From Neolentinus lepideus HHB14362 ss-1 (taxonomy: Eukaryota; Basidiomycota; Agaricomycetes; Gloeophyllales; Gloeophyllaceae): a stretch of 64,000 nt of DNA. Both the position numbers and the translations under genes were made by a program. Location of the stretch: positions 221,508 through 285,507 of the forward strand of contig KV425558.1 in assembly GCA_001632425.1 (NCBI GenBank). Reading direction: 5' to 3'. The notes beneath the pieces were generated by a model, which was not told the origin of the DNA, did not search any database, and saw only the letters and a list, made by a program, of their open reading frames with translations. Within the stretch, counting starts at the first letter, position 1, and each line of letters opens with the position of its first letter. This document shows, in pieces, positions 11,201 through 23,145 of this stretch.

Positions 11201-14200
11201 AGTTTACTCTTCGGACACGTATTTGGGCTTCGCTTCGGGCTCAGACACTCTACCGTACGGTTTCCGGTATGATGAACTACTCCAAGGCCATCAAGCTTCT
11301 CTACCGTGTCGAGAACCCTGAGGTGGTCCAACTCTTTGGCGGCAACACTGACAAACTCGAGCGCGAGCTCGAACGTATGGCTCGTCGCAAGTTCAAGTTT
11401 GTGGTCTCGATGCAGCGGTACTCGAAATTCAACAAGGAGGAGCAGGAGAACGCTGAGTTCTTGCTCCGTGCTTACCCCGACCTCCAGATCGCCTATCTCG
11501 ATGAAGAGCCTCCTCGGAAGGAAGGCGGCGACCCCCGACTCTTTTCGGCTTTGATTGACGGCCATTCTGAGTTCGTGCCCGAAACTGGCAGGCGTCGTCC
11601 CAAGTTCCGCATCGAGCTTCCTGGTAACCCTATTCTTGGTGACGGTAAATCGGACAACCAAAACCACGCTATCATCTTCTACCGCGGCGAGTACATGCAG
11701 CTCATCGATGCCAACCAGGACAACTACCTTGAGGAGTGTTTGAAGATCCGTAATGTCCTGGGCGAATTTGAAGAGTACTCCGTCTCAACGCAGAGCCCAT
11801 ACGCGACCTGGGGTCAAAAGGAGTTCAAGAAGCCCCCAGTCGCTATCGTCGGTGCGCGCGAGTATATCTTCTCGGAGAACATCGGTATTCTTGGTGATAT
11901 CGCTGCTGGAAAGGAGCAGACGTTCGGTACTCTGGCTGCTCGTTCTCTGGCTTGGATCGGTGGCAAGCTCCACTATGGTCACCCCGATTTCCTCAACGCT
12001 CTCTTCATGAACACGCGCGGTGGTGTCTCCAAGGCGCAGAAGGGTCTTCACCTCAACGAGGACATTTACGCTGGTATGAACGCTATTGGTCGCGGTGGAC
12101 GCATCAAGCACACGGAGTACTACCAGTGCGGTAAAGGACGTGATCTTGGGTTTGGCACCATCTTGAACTTCCAGACTAAGATCGGTACTGGTATGGGTGA
12201 GCAAATGCTTAGTCGCGAGTACTATTACCTCGGCACCCAGCTCCCCATGGACCGCTTCCTCACGTTCTATTACGGTCATCCTGGTTTCCACATCAACAAC
12301 ATGCTCGTCATCCTATCCGTACAGCTGTTCGTCGTCACCTGTAAGTCCTACTGTTTTTTCAGCTTTTGCGCAGCTCACGTGTCTTTCTAGTGGTGTTCTT
12401 GGGCACATTGAACTCTGAGCTGACAATCTGCAAGTACACCTCGAGCGGTGGTCTGATTGGAGGGCAAGGAGGATGTTATAACCTCGTCCCCGTCTTCGAC
12501 TGGATTGATCGTTGCATCATCGGTATCCTCCTTGTGTTCATGATCAACTTCTTGCCGCTATTTATGCAAGGTAAGGATATCGGGTTGTTGGACGTTAGCA
12601 GAGCTGATACCCGAATGTAGAGCTTGTCGAGCGTGGTACCGGCCGAGCGTTATTCCGTCTTGGAAAGCAATTCTTGTCTCTGGCGCCCTTGTTCGAAGTC
12701 TTCTCGACGCAGATTTATACTCACTCAATCTTGAGCAACTTGAACTTCGGTGGTGCTCGATACATCGCCACTGGTCGCGGTTTCGCTACGTCAAGGATTT
12801 CCTTCAGTATACTCTTGTCGCGTTTCGCTGGACCCAGTATCTATTTAGGAATGCGCACCCTCCTGATGCTGTTGTACGTGACCATGGCGATTTGGACACC
12901 CTACTTGATCTACTTTTGGATATCATCGCTGTCTCTTTGTGTTGCGCCGTTCTTGTTCAACCCGCACCAGTTTGCTTTCGCGGATTTCGTCATTGACTAC
13001 CGGTAAGCTCCGTTGCGTTTGCGCTCAACTATTGTGATTAATCCCTCCATAGGGAGTTCTTGCGATGGATGTGCCGAGGCAACTCACGCTCACATAATAA
13101 CTCCTGGATTGGATACTGCCGCCTGTCGCGTACGATGATCACCGGTTACAAGAAGAAGAAGCTCGGCTTACCTTCAGAGAAGCTTTCTGGCGACGTCCCT
13201 CGTGCTGGATGGCGAGCTGTTATAATATCTGAAATCATCTTCCCGATTGTCATGGCTATTCTATTTGTCATCGCCTACATGTTCGTGAAGTCATTCCCTG
13301 ACAGGAACGGCACCCAACCTCCCAGTCCGCTGATTCGTATCGCCGTCATCTCGTTGGGACCCATCGTTTGGAATGCTGGTGTACTGCTGGTCTTGTTCCT
13401 CATCTCACTGTCCTTGGGACCAATGCTAGAATCGGTGTTCCCGAAGTTCGGATCGGTAATGGCGTTCATCGCTCACTTCTTGGGCACCGTTGGTATTGTT
13501 GGTGCTTTCGAGTTCTTGGTATGTCCACCAATTGTGCTCTAATTCCAGTGTGCTGACATGTTCGTGTAGTGGTTTTTAGAGCTGTGGAATGCCGCTCACG
13601 CCGTCCTCGGCCTTATCACCGCCATTGCCATACAGCGCGCTGTTCATAAGATCTTGATTTCCGTTTTCCTTTCCCGCGAGTTCAAGCATGATGAGACGAA
13701 TCGGGCCTGGTGGACGGGTAAATGGTACGGTCGCGGTTTGGGCCACCATGCAATGTCGCAGCCTGCTCGCGAGTTCATCGTCAAGATTGTGGAGTTGTCG
13801 TTATGGAGTTCGGATCTCCTTATTGGTCACTTCCTGCTCTTCATGCTTGCTCCTGCTACGTGTACGCCGTTCGTGGACAAGATCCATGCGACCATGTTGT
13901 GTAAGTATCGTTGATTTTCTCATCGCGCTATCTCTTTGCTCAATGGTTTCCTAGTCTGGTTACGGCCATCGAAGCAGATCCGTGCTCCTCTATACTCTAT
14001 CAAGCAAAAGAGGCAGCGCCGTTGGATTGTGAGTGACTAGTGACTCTTCGTATGGTGGTTGAGTTATTGACCATTGACTGTTATTTCATAGGTCATCAAG
14101 TACGGCACTGTCTTCGTGGCTTCTCTCACTCTTTTCGTCGCTCTCATTGCTCTTCGTGAGTACGCTGAATTTTTCTGGTGAATGATATGCTAATTCTTGT

Positions 14201-14261
14201 TGCAGCCGCGGCCTTCCGGGATCGGATACTCTTCAATTGCTCCTTATGCAACAATCTGTAA
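8275..14261 (+). CDS. FKS1: 1,3-beta-glucan synthase catalytic subunit (GT48)
   Basis: A plasma-membrane synthase that polymerises UDP-glucose into cell-wall beta-1,3-glucan. Thirteen exons join in frame to a 1774-residue protein, the usual size: 8275-8494, 8566-8819, 8889-9506, 9558-10541, 10593-10907, 10960-12340, 12391-12570, 12621-13002, 13053-13518, 13570-13900, 13955-14028, 14092-14155, 14206-14261. The N-terminal ~115 residues are polar and acidic. A first membrane cluster lies in exon 4. The large cytosolic catalytic domain is mainly exon 6, including [20 protein letters not shown] and [21 protein letters not shown] second membrane cluster fills exons 7-13. No frame damage is seen. 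It is the only FKS-type gene in the window. Regulatory Rho1 and a plasma-membrane location are known for the family, not shown here. Confidence 0.97.
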
Positions 14262-15530
14262 TCACCGATTAGTATATTTCATCATCCCATAGACGTTCAT
14301 CTGTACGCTTTCATATCCTTCTAGCACTTACTCCGTTACGATCAGTTTGGTAGGGACACTTTCTCTACATCGTTTAGTCGCAGACCGGACATATCTCTGT
14401 AGTAATTCCATGCATTAGCATAGTTCTTGATATCGTGGCTGCACTCCACCGGAATGACTATTTACATGGTAAATCAACGTAGATAAAATGCAACTCTACC
14501 CACAGTCGATTCCGCGGTCATGGCTACGAAGAGAGGTTTAGCATTCAAGGGGCTTTCGCGCGAACGCAGCTGCATAGATTTGTTCTGTTAGACGTTCCTG
14601 TCATTGGTGTCTGCCGTCCCTGGCGATATTGTCAGTACCATGTCCATCGCTCTTCTGACCGCAAGTGATCGCGTGCTGAAATTTAAACCGATGCAGAGCA
14701 CGAAGCCGAAGCAAAAGGCTTGTCAACCATTAGACTTGCTAGCGACGTCTCCTCAGTAAACCCGAGTAGCGAGCAACGAGGTACCCCGTCTTGGATGGAC
14801 TGAATGTCGTACATGATATAGAAGCATTTCTCAACGTCTTGTATGATGGATTGGTGATTCTAAACGCTCCAGCCATACTAAAAAGCCTATGATCACATCA
14901 CGACTGAGAATTTCCCGTACCTTTCCAGTGTTATTCGTATATGCATCAAATACGGTGTGCAACATCCACAAGAGGTGTAATATTCTAGCGCGATTTCGCA
15001 GGACCTCGACCTCGCAGACGTGACGAACGCCACGCATCACGTGAGCGGTCCGAATGGATCCGCTGAGTTTCCCGTCGTACACGGGCCGGCGACCGTCGTC
15101 GCTCACCTCCCTGTTCTACGAGCTTACAATTACTGTATGACAATTCGGACGTACGAACTTAGACATGATTTGTAGCCTCTCTCCAGTCGTTGTCGAACAT
15201 TTTGTGGTCGGCTTGTGTATGTCAGCACCTATATTCGTGCTATGCGATATGACCACACAATGATGTTGCAATATTGTATCCATCATGTTTTTGTATAACT
15301 TTGCATAATATTTTATGACCTCCACGGCCTACTGCAACAGCTCTCGAGCGCTCGCAGAATGTGTTCGGATGTATTTGACAGTATCGCTAAACGAGGATGA
15401 AGGGAGTGCAATGTTGCGCGTCTATCACTTGTACGACAGAAATTTAGTTCCTGAAATGCTAATGCTCCTATGCAGTCGATGGGAGACCTCAGATTCAGAA
15501 CCAGTCGATCTCTACGTCTATCCAGTAACA
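14262..15530. other. Convergent intergenic region
   Basis: This lies between the ends of the glucan synthase (+) and the exo-polygalacturonase (-). The longest frame is 91 codons on the minus strand (15106-14831) with no recognisable motif. A plus-strand frame at 15315-15728 is mostly the antisense of the GH28 last exon. Confidence 0.5.
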
Positions 15531-17638
15531 TTACACGGACCTGCTTGGGTTCAGCATCAACTCATCGTGGGCTTTGCTGGAAAACAACTGACCTGGCAGC
15601 CCGCTCTCACTGACGACATTCACGCACTCATAATCAGGAGCGGTCCTATTCGGAGCAGCGACGTTGAAATTGAAAAACTGGATGTTGGGACAAGGTGCGT
15701 TCGCACTGCACTCGATGTCCACAACTGATGTTACGGTTCTGAGCTCAATGTCACATGGAAAATACTAGCACGAACCTTTACTGCGCAAAGAAGTGCCCGA
15801 CCAGTTGACGAACGTCAGGTTGGAGAACTGCAAATATGACGGAGTGTCGCCACTTCAAGTTCGCCGCATTAGTTGACCATCGACATAATTAAAAGGTCAC
15901 GGCACACCTGTTCCCGCCGTTGGTCTGGTAAAGATGCAATGGCACCGTGACTTGATCAACGTAGACGTCTTTGGCGACGACGTTGCTGACATAACCGCCC
16001 CCGCCACCTCCGCCGGTAGGTGGGACGCCGTGGACGGTGGCAGTCCAAGATTTGAGGTACACCTGTATGGCGTGTGAAATTAGAACTTGCGTCCGAGCTG
16101 AGTAAGATGGCTTCGCCTTACACCGCTGACCATGTTAGGTTGGATGTTAGAGGGTAGGCGGAGCAACTGAAGTGGAACGCGTTTATTGCTGTTACTCTGC
16201 TCCTCAAGAGATATCGTACTTACGGTCAGGTTCTGCATCTCAACATGGTCGACGATATCCGGCTATGAATTAATATTTGATCGGCATTAGCTTATTATGA
16301 GAGTCAGGAAATCTCACCAGGTTCACGTACTGTCCCAGACTTCCGAAAGCGATTCCGTTCCCACCGCGGCAGACGTAATTCGCGACGTACAGGTTCGTGG
16401 TGTTCTATATGCACTCTTCATCTTAAGTAGTATGCTGAGTCAATGTGTAATCACTCACCCCCTTGATTGCCAGACAATCGTCGCCACAGGTTATCTTTAA
16501 GTGTAGAGGGTTTATTATGGTTAAGTAGGGAATATGGATATGAGAATAGATTATATCCGTACATCCCAATTGGTGAGCGCTACGCGGTCGCTGCGGAACG
16601 TGTCGATCCCTAAAAGTGGCAGTCACTCAGCCACGAGATTCTAAGCATAACGTTGGAATACTAGTACCATCCGTGTTTGGCACAACGCTTCACGTCACCA
16701 CAAAATTGAGTCAGTATTAGACGAATTTACTGTCTGTCTATACGCTCACTTTTGGCCAAAATACGCGGGATCCGTATTCGTTGCATTGCAATACATCCCG
16801 TCGTACACCACGTCCTCCGAATCTGCGACAGTATTGCACCAGAAGGGCTGCGCCTCTATCCTGAAATCTTTGACAAGCCCTCTGGATACGTGTGATAGCG
16901 TGAATGCGATCGGCCGTCCGTCCCCGTCTTCACGTGTGCGGTTTGCGTAATATGTCCACCAGGTCTATACGTGTGGATTTGTCAGAGGGAGAAAAGAAGA
17001 ATACTGGTGAGAAAGGGGGGCAGACCTGACCGTTGCCTTGAATGCCTCCGACGCCGTGTGCGTCGATGGTGAAGTCGTGACCGGTGACTACGAACCAGGA
17101 TGCTTGATTCTGCAGCGAATATGAGAGGTCTGTCTTCAGCGTTGCGCTCGGCATACCTGAATGAATACAACTCGGTATGTATTGTCCGGGTTTAACCAGT
17201 ACTGGATGTCTGGCACGAACTAACGGCAATGCAACACCGCTTGATTGGTTCCTTACAAAATAATTCATGGTTAGACTTACGTTCAGATAACCATACAGGT
17301 CCACTCGAGAGGCGACCAAATTCCACGACATTTTCCTGCGCGGCTACGGCTCTTATTTTCGTCAGTGATAAAATCATGGGTCCAAAACGTACCGTGTAAT
17401 GTTATAATCTCCGGGCCCAAATACGAGTTCACCATACTGCCCGCATTCCGCAATAGCCGCTTCTACCTAGAACTGCTAGTACAAGTAATGACGTGGTAAA
17501 GGTTATCATACAGCGTACCTGGTCCGTGTCATCCTGACCAGATCCGAGAGGCTCAAGTGCACACAACTTCGAGTGTACGCGGGCAAGGAGAGAAAGTATA
17601 GTTGCAAGGATCGTCAATACACCAACCTTCAGCTCCAT
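15531..17638 (-). CDS. Secreted GH28 exo-polygalacturonase
   Basis: A pectin-degrading glycoside hydrolase family 28 enzyme. It starts at 17638 with a signal peptide (MELKVGVLTILATILSLLARVHS). At least a dozen small exons then give DDTDQVEAAIAECGQYGELV, YNITRKMSWNL, DIQYWLNPDNTYRVVFIQ, TGHDFTIDAHGVGGIQGNGQ, TWWTYYANRTREDGDGRP, NTDGIDTFRSDRV, ITCGDDCLAIKG, GGNGIAFGSLGQYV, SWTATVHGVPPTGG and a cysteine-containing C-terminal segment (VVDIECSANAPCPNI). The catalytic aspartates of the family are present in NTD and GDD. The position that is usually His in GHG is Asn here (codon at 16357-16359). The overall pattern, especially FGSLGQY and WWTYYANRTRE, fits fungal exo-acting GH28 enzymes more than endo-polygalacturonases. 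The last residues, after the final cysteines, are less certain. Confidence 0.9.
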
Positions 17639-20600
17639 GATAGCTGGTCCCCCTAGAGCTGTACAACATCACGTCCACACGAGATTAATATATAAGTGGC
17701 ACAACGGCGAGAAGCAGGACGAAGGATGGTCACGAGTGCTATATATTGTGATCTTCAGCTACTGCATGGTGACCCCCGACGGGCCGGAATCGTGAGTAAC
17801 AGGATGCCCGTGCGTCGTAGGAAATACATGCAATGTATTAATGCCGAGGGTTCGTGTTTACGAGTCCTGACCTGAGTTCACGAGTCTTTACAGACAAAAT
17901 GAGCGGGTTGCGAATGAAAGCGCATCCTCGGAACGTGGATGCGAAGTCGTGGGACTATTGGCGTGTAGTGGTCACTACACTATTTAATACAGTATCCGCT
18001 TTGAAGTCCGCTTGTAGTGTCGACTACAAACAGACTAGGCTAGTGCATATTTTTGATGCAGAGTCCTCCCTTCCGCCCGTTTAGGAAGCGACGGTTACCT
18101 GATTCAGGGGGGCTCGCGCCGACGCAATGGTACCACGTGCGTATTGTGGCGGTCGCACCGGCACACACCGGCTGGCTCATTTGCACAACTTCATTGCATT
18201 GCTTTATCCTCCTCGTCGTCTGTCCTATACTTTAGAATACTGCAATGTAGCTTAATTGATGTATCTATCTAACCTATAATACCTGATAATCCACTTGCCA
18301 CACCGAAAATTGGCTCGGATCAGTGGTATCAGTCTAATCTTCAATTTGAGTCTGCGAGATTTTCAAGTTACACTTTTTCGTGCAGTCGAAAAGGTAGATG
18401 GTGTTGCATTCATCGGTATCTGAAGAATAGGAAAATCAGTACTTTTCTACACCCTACTCGTAGCTGCAAAGGTGCAGATGCAGGAGGCTCTGGAGGAGTC
18501 TGCCGACATGTGGCATCGGCCACCCATTGTGTCGGTCACTGACCTCCTCTTTGAGACAGAGACATGTGCTGCTTATGCTTTTTCCGGACGATGAACGGAG
18601 TCAATGGAGGCTTCTAATGCGCGTAAAGTAAACCGGTACAAGTCTCCATTAAAGACAGTTGCTCGCCTACTAAGTCTTTTTTAGGAGACGCGTACTAAGT
18701 CTACAAACAGACTACAAAATGCGATTTGTAGTCCCTGATCTCGCTAGCGCTTGTGCTGTAACTGGGATGCGAACACTGCATTGAAGATACTAAAGATTAA
18801 GAAGTGACTCAGGACTCGTAAAAAAAAGCCGCGCAATGGCCCGCTTCCCTTGATCAAGTATCAGAGTCTGCAAGTACTGTGCGACGATGGGGCCGCAGCG
18901 CGAACCCTCGACTAGTAGGGATACCTTCCAGATATACAAGATAACCAAGTACTACCTGAGCTGCTGTGTGCTCTGTCTTGCCGATTCATAATAGTTTCCA
19001 CCGATGGGGTGATTATATGAAGTTTGTCTATTGACCGTCTATCGTCGTATACTGTTAGAAGAACTGCAAACTTGAAGCAAGACGTATATTGGCACGTCAG
19101 CTACAGGGAGCACTTTGTCCGCACGCTTTGTGATCTGCCGAACAGGTTTGGTACATGACTGTAACGGTCAACGCTGCCGAAATCAGACGATGTGTCAACT
19201 GGACGAAAAGGCCAAAAAGGCCACAATGTCAAGCTTAGCTTGACTGCGTTCCGGCGCTTATAACCTAAACCCATACAATGACATGCATCATGACATCGAT
19301 GCAGTGTATCTTTCCTACGTCAATATCGACCTTTTACTTATCGATGTCTTCGAGAATTTCGCTTATAACTACGTATAGACGATCAGTACATATATAGCCC
19401 TCTTAAGTAGGTGAGGGAATCCGCGCCTGAGGCTCTCTACTTCATGATTGGAATTTGGTATGATGAGGTACGTGTTTGTATATTCCAGCTGCCGACAGAA
19501 GATAAAGAACTTGAGAAATTCACTGCTCAGACAAGCAAATCAGAGCCGCCGAGTCGTCACCAAGACCGGATCGAGCACCGTAGCAGATGTGGCAGCTCAC
19601 GTACTGAGATATAGGCATGCCTAGTTTTGTCGTACGTAACACTGCCGTGGCCCGCCCGATGTTGGGATTCTAGGTTTTCTATAGCACAGGGTGTGTGGTT
19701 ACTGACATATGCCACGCAGGACCTTGATACTTTGGTCATGAGTCTGGACGTACAGGTGGAATGTCAATGTCATCTGCCTACATGCATATATTTCCTCTTG
19801 TATAAACGGGGGTACCTCAGGTACGGTGCCTTCAACGACAAGCGCTGTGAGGGTAACTTGACTCAGGGTGGTGAAAGCTCTAGGCTTCATCTACTTGGAG
19901 TTGGTCGGTGGCTTTGTCTCGATCCTCTGGTGAAGCTTGAATTAGCCAACGGCAGTATGGCAGTCAAATTGCTAGCCGTGATCAATTGATTCACTGTTAC
20001 CGTGACGAGCACAGCACAAGCCTACGACTAGTAGGATAGCCGTCGATTGGAATCTTGCTCTGCTGTAACACTTCAGGGGAACTAAGCTTGAAAGAAACAT
20101 GTCGATCCTCTGCTGCATCACCTTGTGCATACGCCCAGAATGTCATACCATCCGGATCCCTGTGGCATCATGCAGTTAGTCTCGGTCTTAGTAGCATAGA
20201 TGATGTCTGGCAAGGACTTTTTTGTGACTTGGAGGCAGAGAAACTCTGAGTTTCTGCCCCAACGACTCCCCCGCGCCCCGGGAGCAGGCGATAGCCTCGC
20301 AGAAGACAGCTCAGCTCCGTCGCTCTTGATTTACCATTCCAGCGACGACTACTGACCGAGGGAACGCGCATAGTACAGCCAATCCTGTCGGTTGTCCGTA
20401 CAGGGAACCAACATTGGTTTCAGCGGAAGTCGGACGCTGTCTTTACTTCAGCATCTTTTCGTAATCTCGACGTGAGGGCTGGTGCACACCCAGACGTGGA
20501 CATTGCGCCGAGCGCCGAAATACTTGAGGGGGTGGGACTTTGAGACGTTACATACAGCTTTGGCAATCACAAATAAAAGGTCACACTTACCACCCAACAA

Positions 20601-21614
20601 TACTGCTTAACCCGGCATCAGGCCTGGTACTATGGTGAGAAACTTCCGGGTCCAAAGCAGAATTTTCGTCGGTCAGCGGTCTGTAACATCTGCGGAATCA
20701 AACACGCTACGTGTCTAGAGTGGGATGGAAGATCTTCTCAATAGTAAAGACAATACGGCTTACATAGTTCCGTATTCACGTCAAGACGTACTAGACCAGA
20801 TGTGCCACAGCCGGCGCAGCAAGGACCCGACAGTGAAATTGGAGAGTTCATCCGTGATATGTCAAGGTGCAGATGCCTGCTAACAGTGTTCACGCAGGGC
20901 TTTGATAAGTTCCCTGTCACCAGCCGTCCACTTTAGTCGCGTCATTATGTCCGGTGGTACTGGTAGAATGTGACGGTCAAGTTCTTATGGTTGTCAAACT
21001 CTTTTCCACGTAGGGAAACTGTATTGAACTCTAGATCAGAATCAGAGGGATTCAGGCAGAAGATCGATTTCATACAAAGTAGGGCTACCCTGTACTTCTC
21101 TTCCGATAAACCACAGTACTCCCGTCGGCCAGGTTGGGTTATTAGTCACAGTATGCGGTGCTAAAACTGATATGCTCTTACCTGAGACATGCCGCCATGT
21201 GCTCATCCATTTCAAAATGGCGATATTGATGAGAATAGTTCCTTGACCTCGGCCTTGTGACCCAGCCAGAATAACTGAAAGCGCTGACATTGAGACAAGT
21301 GACATCCTCGGCAACCGCACGATCAAGGAGCGAAGGCAACAAGCTCATCGCAGACTTTGATCAGAGTCGAGTGCTTGGTGGCATCTCGACATCCACAATA
21401 TATATCATTGGACGAAAGCCGGTGCCCTCGGGCTCATTGTTAGTAAAGGAAGACATTCAAGAGGCCCCACTCTCTGGTGAGATCGAAGTCATTGGCGCCC
21501 AGTAACAGAACAGTCAAGGATAGTTTCGATTGTATCGTCTACCTTGGGGCGGGGCAGTACAGCAGTCGCTAGCATGCGACTTCCTCCGAATGGGGCTAAC
21601 CAGTCGTTGAGGCA
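17639..21614. other. 4-kb gene-poor region
   Basis: From 17639 to about 19400 the sequence is relatively AT-rich with no frame above about 76 codons. Between 19400 and 21600 there are frames up to 120 codons (19627-19989, plus) and several antisense partners. None carries a motif I recognise, and splicing does not join them convincingly. A 14-base word, CTACAAACAGACTA, occurs near 18025 and 18703. No transposase or reverse-transcriptase motif is visible. Confidence 0.45.
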
Positions 21615-22668
21615 GTGGTCTGGAATGTATTTCATCATCGCCTGCGAATGCGGAGAAACGCAAGGCGCCAATACAGCACCGACAAACTCGGATATCCCAT
21701 TCGTTTAATCCATCTCGGCTGTCCCAGAAGCAGCTATGGCGATGTCGGTGAGCGTTGTGTGTATATAGAAGCAGACAAAAGTGTTGACTGGGGAACTTTT
21801 GCAAGTGCTTTGTGTCCCTACGCAAAGGTAGAGAAACACGGAGTCTTCAGTTCATCAGAGGCGTCGGGCGCCTGGAGTGGTAATGGCGTAGAACACCGCT
21901 CAGATTTTATCGTCCTTCTATGTCAAGGGCGACAACAGTCAACGAGAAGTTCTATCTTGGTACTGGCTACCTAGCGTACACTGTTCGTGCGGATAACCGA
22001 GGAAAGCGTAAAGTGCCTGGAATTCCAAGCATCCTGTACCTGGACAAATGGCACGGTTACGTCGAGGTCTTGACTTCTTCGTACTTCGGAGTGGGCAATG
22101 AAGAGGTCAGTGAATGCGCGGCAGTGATCGACTCGTTGAAAAGAAGCGGTTCGCCCGTTTCGTCCGTTTTGAAGGTCAGTACATGCGCGAGTGGATAGCC
22201 TGATGGTCGGGATTCTCCTCCATCAACAGTGGCAGTCCTCCGGTCATCTAATACTTGACTGCAGTCGATTCGTCGGTTGACTCCGACGAGCGAGTGAGCT
22301 CTTCGAGACCAGCGCAGTACCAGAGACTCCTTACTCCTTACTCTAGTGGCGCCACTTCGAGCACGCACATCACCGCAAGCTGCTTCGAGCTCGTTGTTTC
22401 CAGAGATTGGAGGAGTTCGGGTGCAAGCTTAAGCCAGTCGGTGAAGTTGTCGAGATCTTTGGAAACTAGGGAAGACAAGATTTCGTGGGTTGCGTGGTAT
22501 GGGATCGGCTGGAACGGGAAGCCGCAGCAAGTGGAGTATAACATTCACCCGTATCGGACAAGGCGTACATACCTCTACTGTATTGCTCTCCCAGGTGAGG
22601 AACAACCAAAAGCAGTCCCGCAGCTAGTTGTATATCCAACCGTAACATCGCAGAGTCAGTCGTTCTAG
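21615..22668 (+). CDS. Unrecognised protein-coding candidate, multi-exon
   Basis: Three plus-strand frames have ordinary protein composition and could be exons of one gene: about 21690-21830 (YPIRLIHLGCPRSSYGDVGE onward), 21920-22180 (FYLGTGYLAYTVRADNRGKR, then a stretch ending SGSPVSSVLK followed by GTCAGT) and about 22300-22668 (ending PQLVVYPTVTSQSQSF and a stop). The last frame contains SWVAWYGIGWNGKPQQVEYN. I could not establish the 5' end or the joining splice sites and recognise no family. A minus-strand frame (22368-22057) overlaps. The limits given are those of the candidate exons, not a complete gene model. Confidence 0.3.
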
Positions 22669-23145
22669 GGCACTAGTCGGACAGTGAGGAGTGCCATTAG
22701 TACAGAGGCGTTAACCATGCCTAGATAGTTGTAGGCGTCGCAACAGTGTCCAGACAAGCTATCGAGTCTGGACAGTGTTTCGCAGACAAGAGACGCGACC
22801 GTTACGGTCACGCAAACTTGGAAAGCCGCACGTGATGCGTTTGTCACGATCTACTGTAAGGGATGTAATATAAATGCCCCCAGAACTACGTACATATGCC
22901 ACTGTTTGAAAAGTGTTTGGAGCTCGTAAAGGGTGGGAGCTCCAACTGGAACACCAATGTCCATCGGAGTCATTCGAAATAAACTTGCAATACTGAAACA
23001 TATCTTGAAATGGAAGGCGCATTATGTAATTCTGTCGTTTTCCTTTTTATTCTGTTCTACGCAGACCGTGCTCGACAGTTCTGCCTGGATCGTCTTAAGA
23101 GACAGCTTCACTGCGACATTCACCTTCTCTTCACATCTCTCAGTC
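22669..23145. other. 5' flank of DBP4, with a small minus-strand frame
   Basis: A minus-strand frame (22847-22665, 60 codons) ends in a hydrophobic stretch, and another lies at 23022-22759. They might be exons of a small minus-strand gene whose start I cannot find. Otherwise this is the presumed promoter of the helicase gene. Confidence 0.3.

Noticed and set aside
15315..15728. 137-codon plus-strand frame
   Set aside because: Mostly the complement of the GH28 last exon, which has a clear cysteine-containing family match on the other strand.
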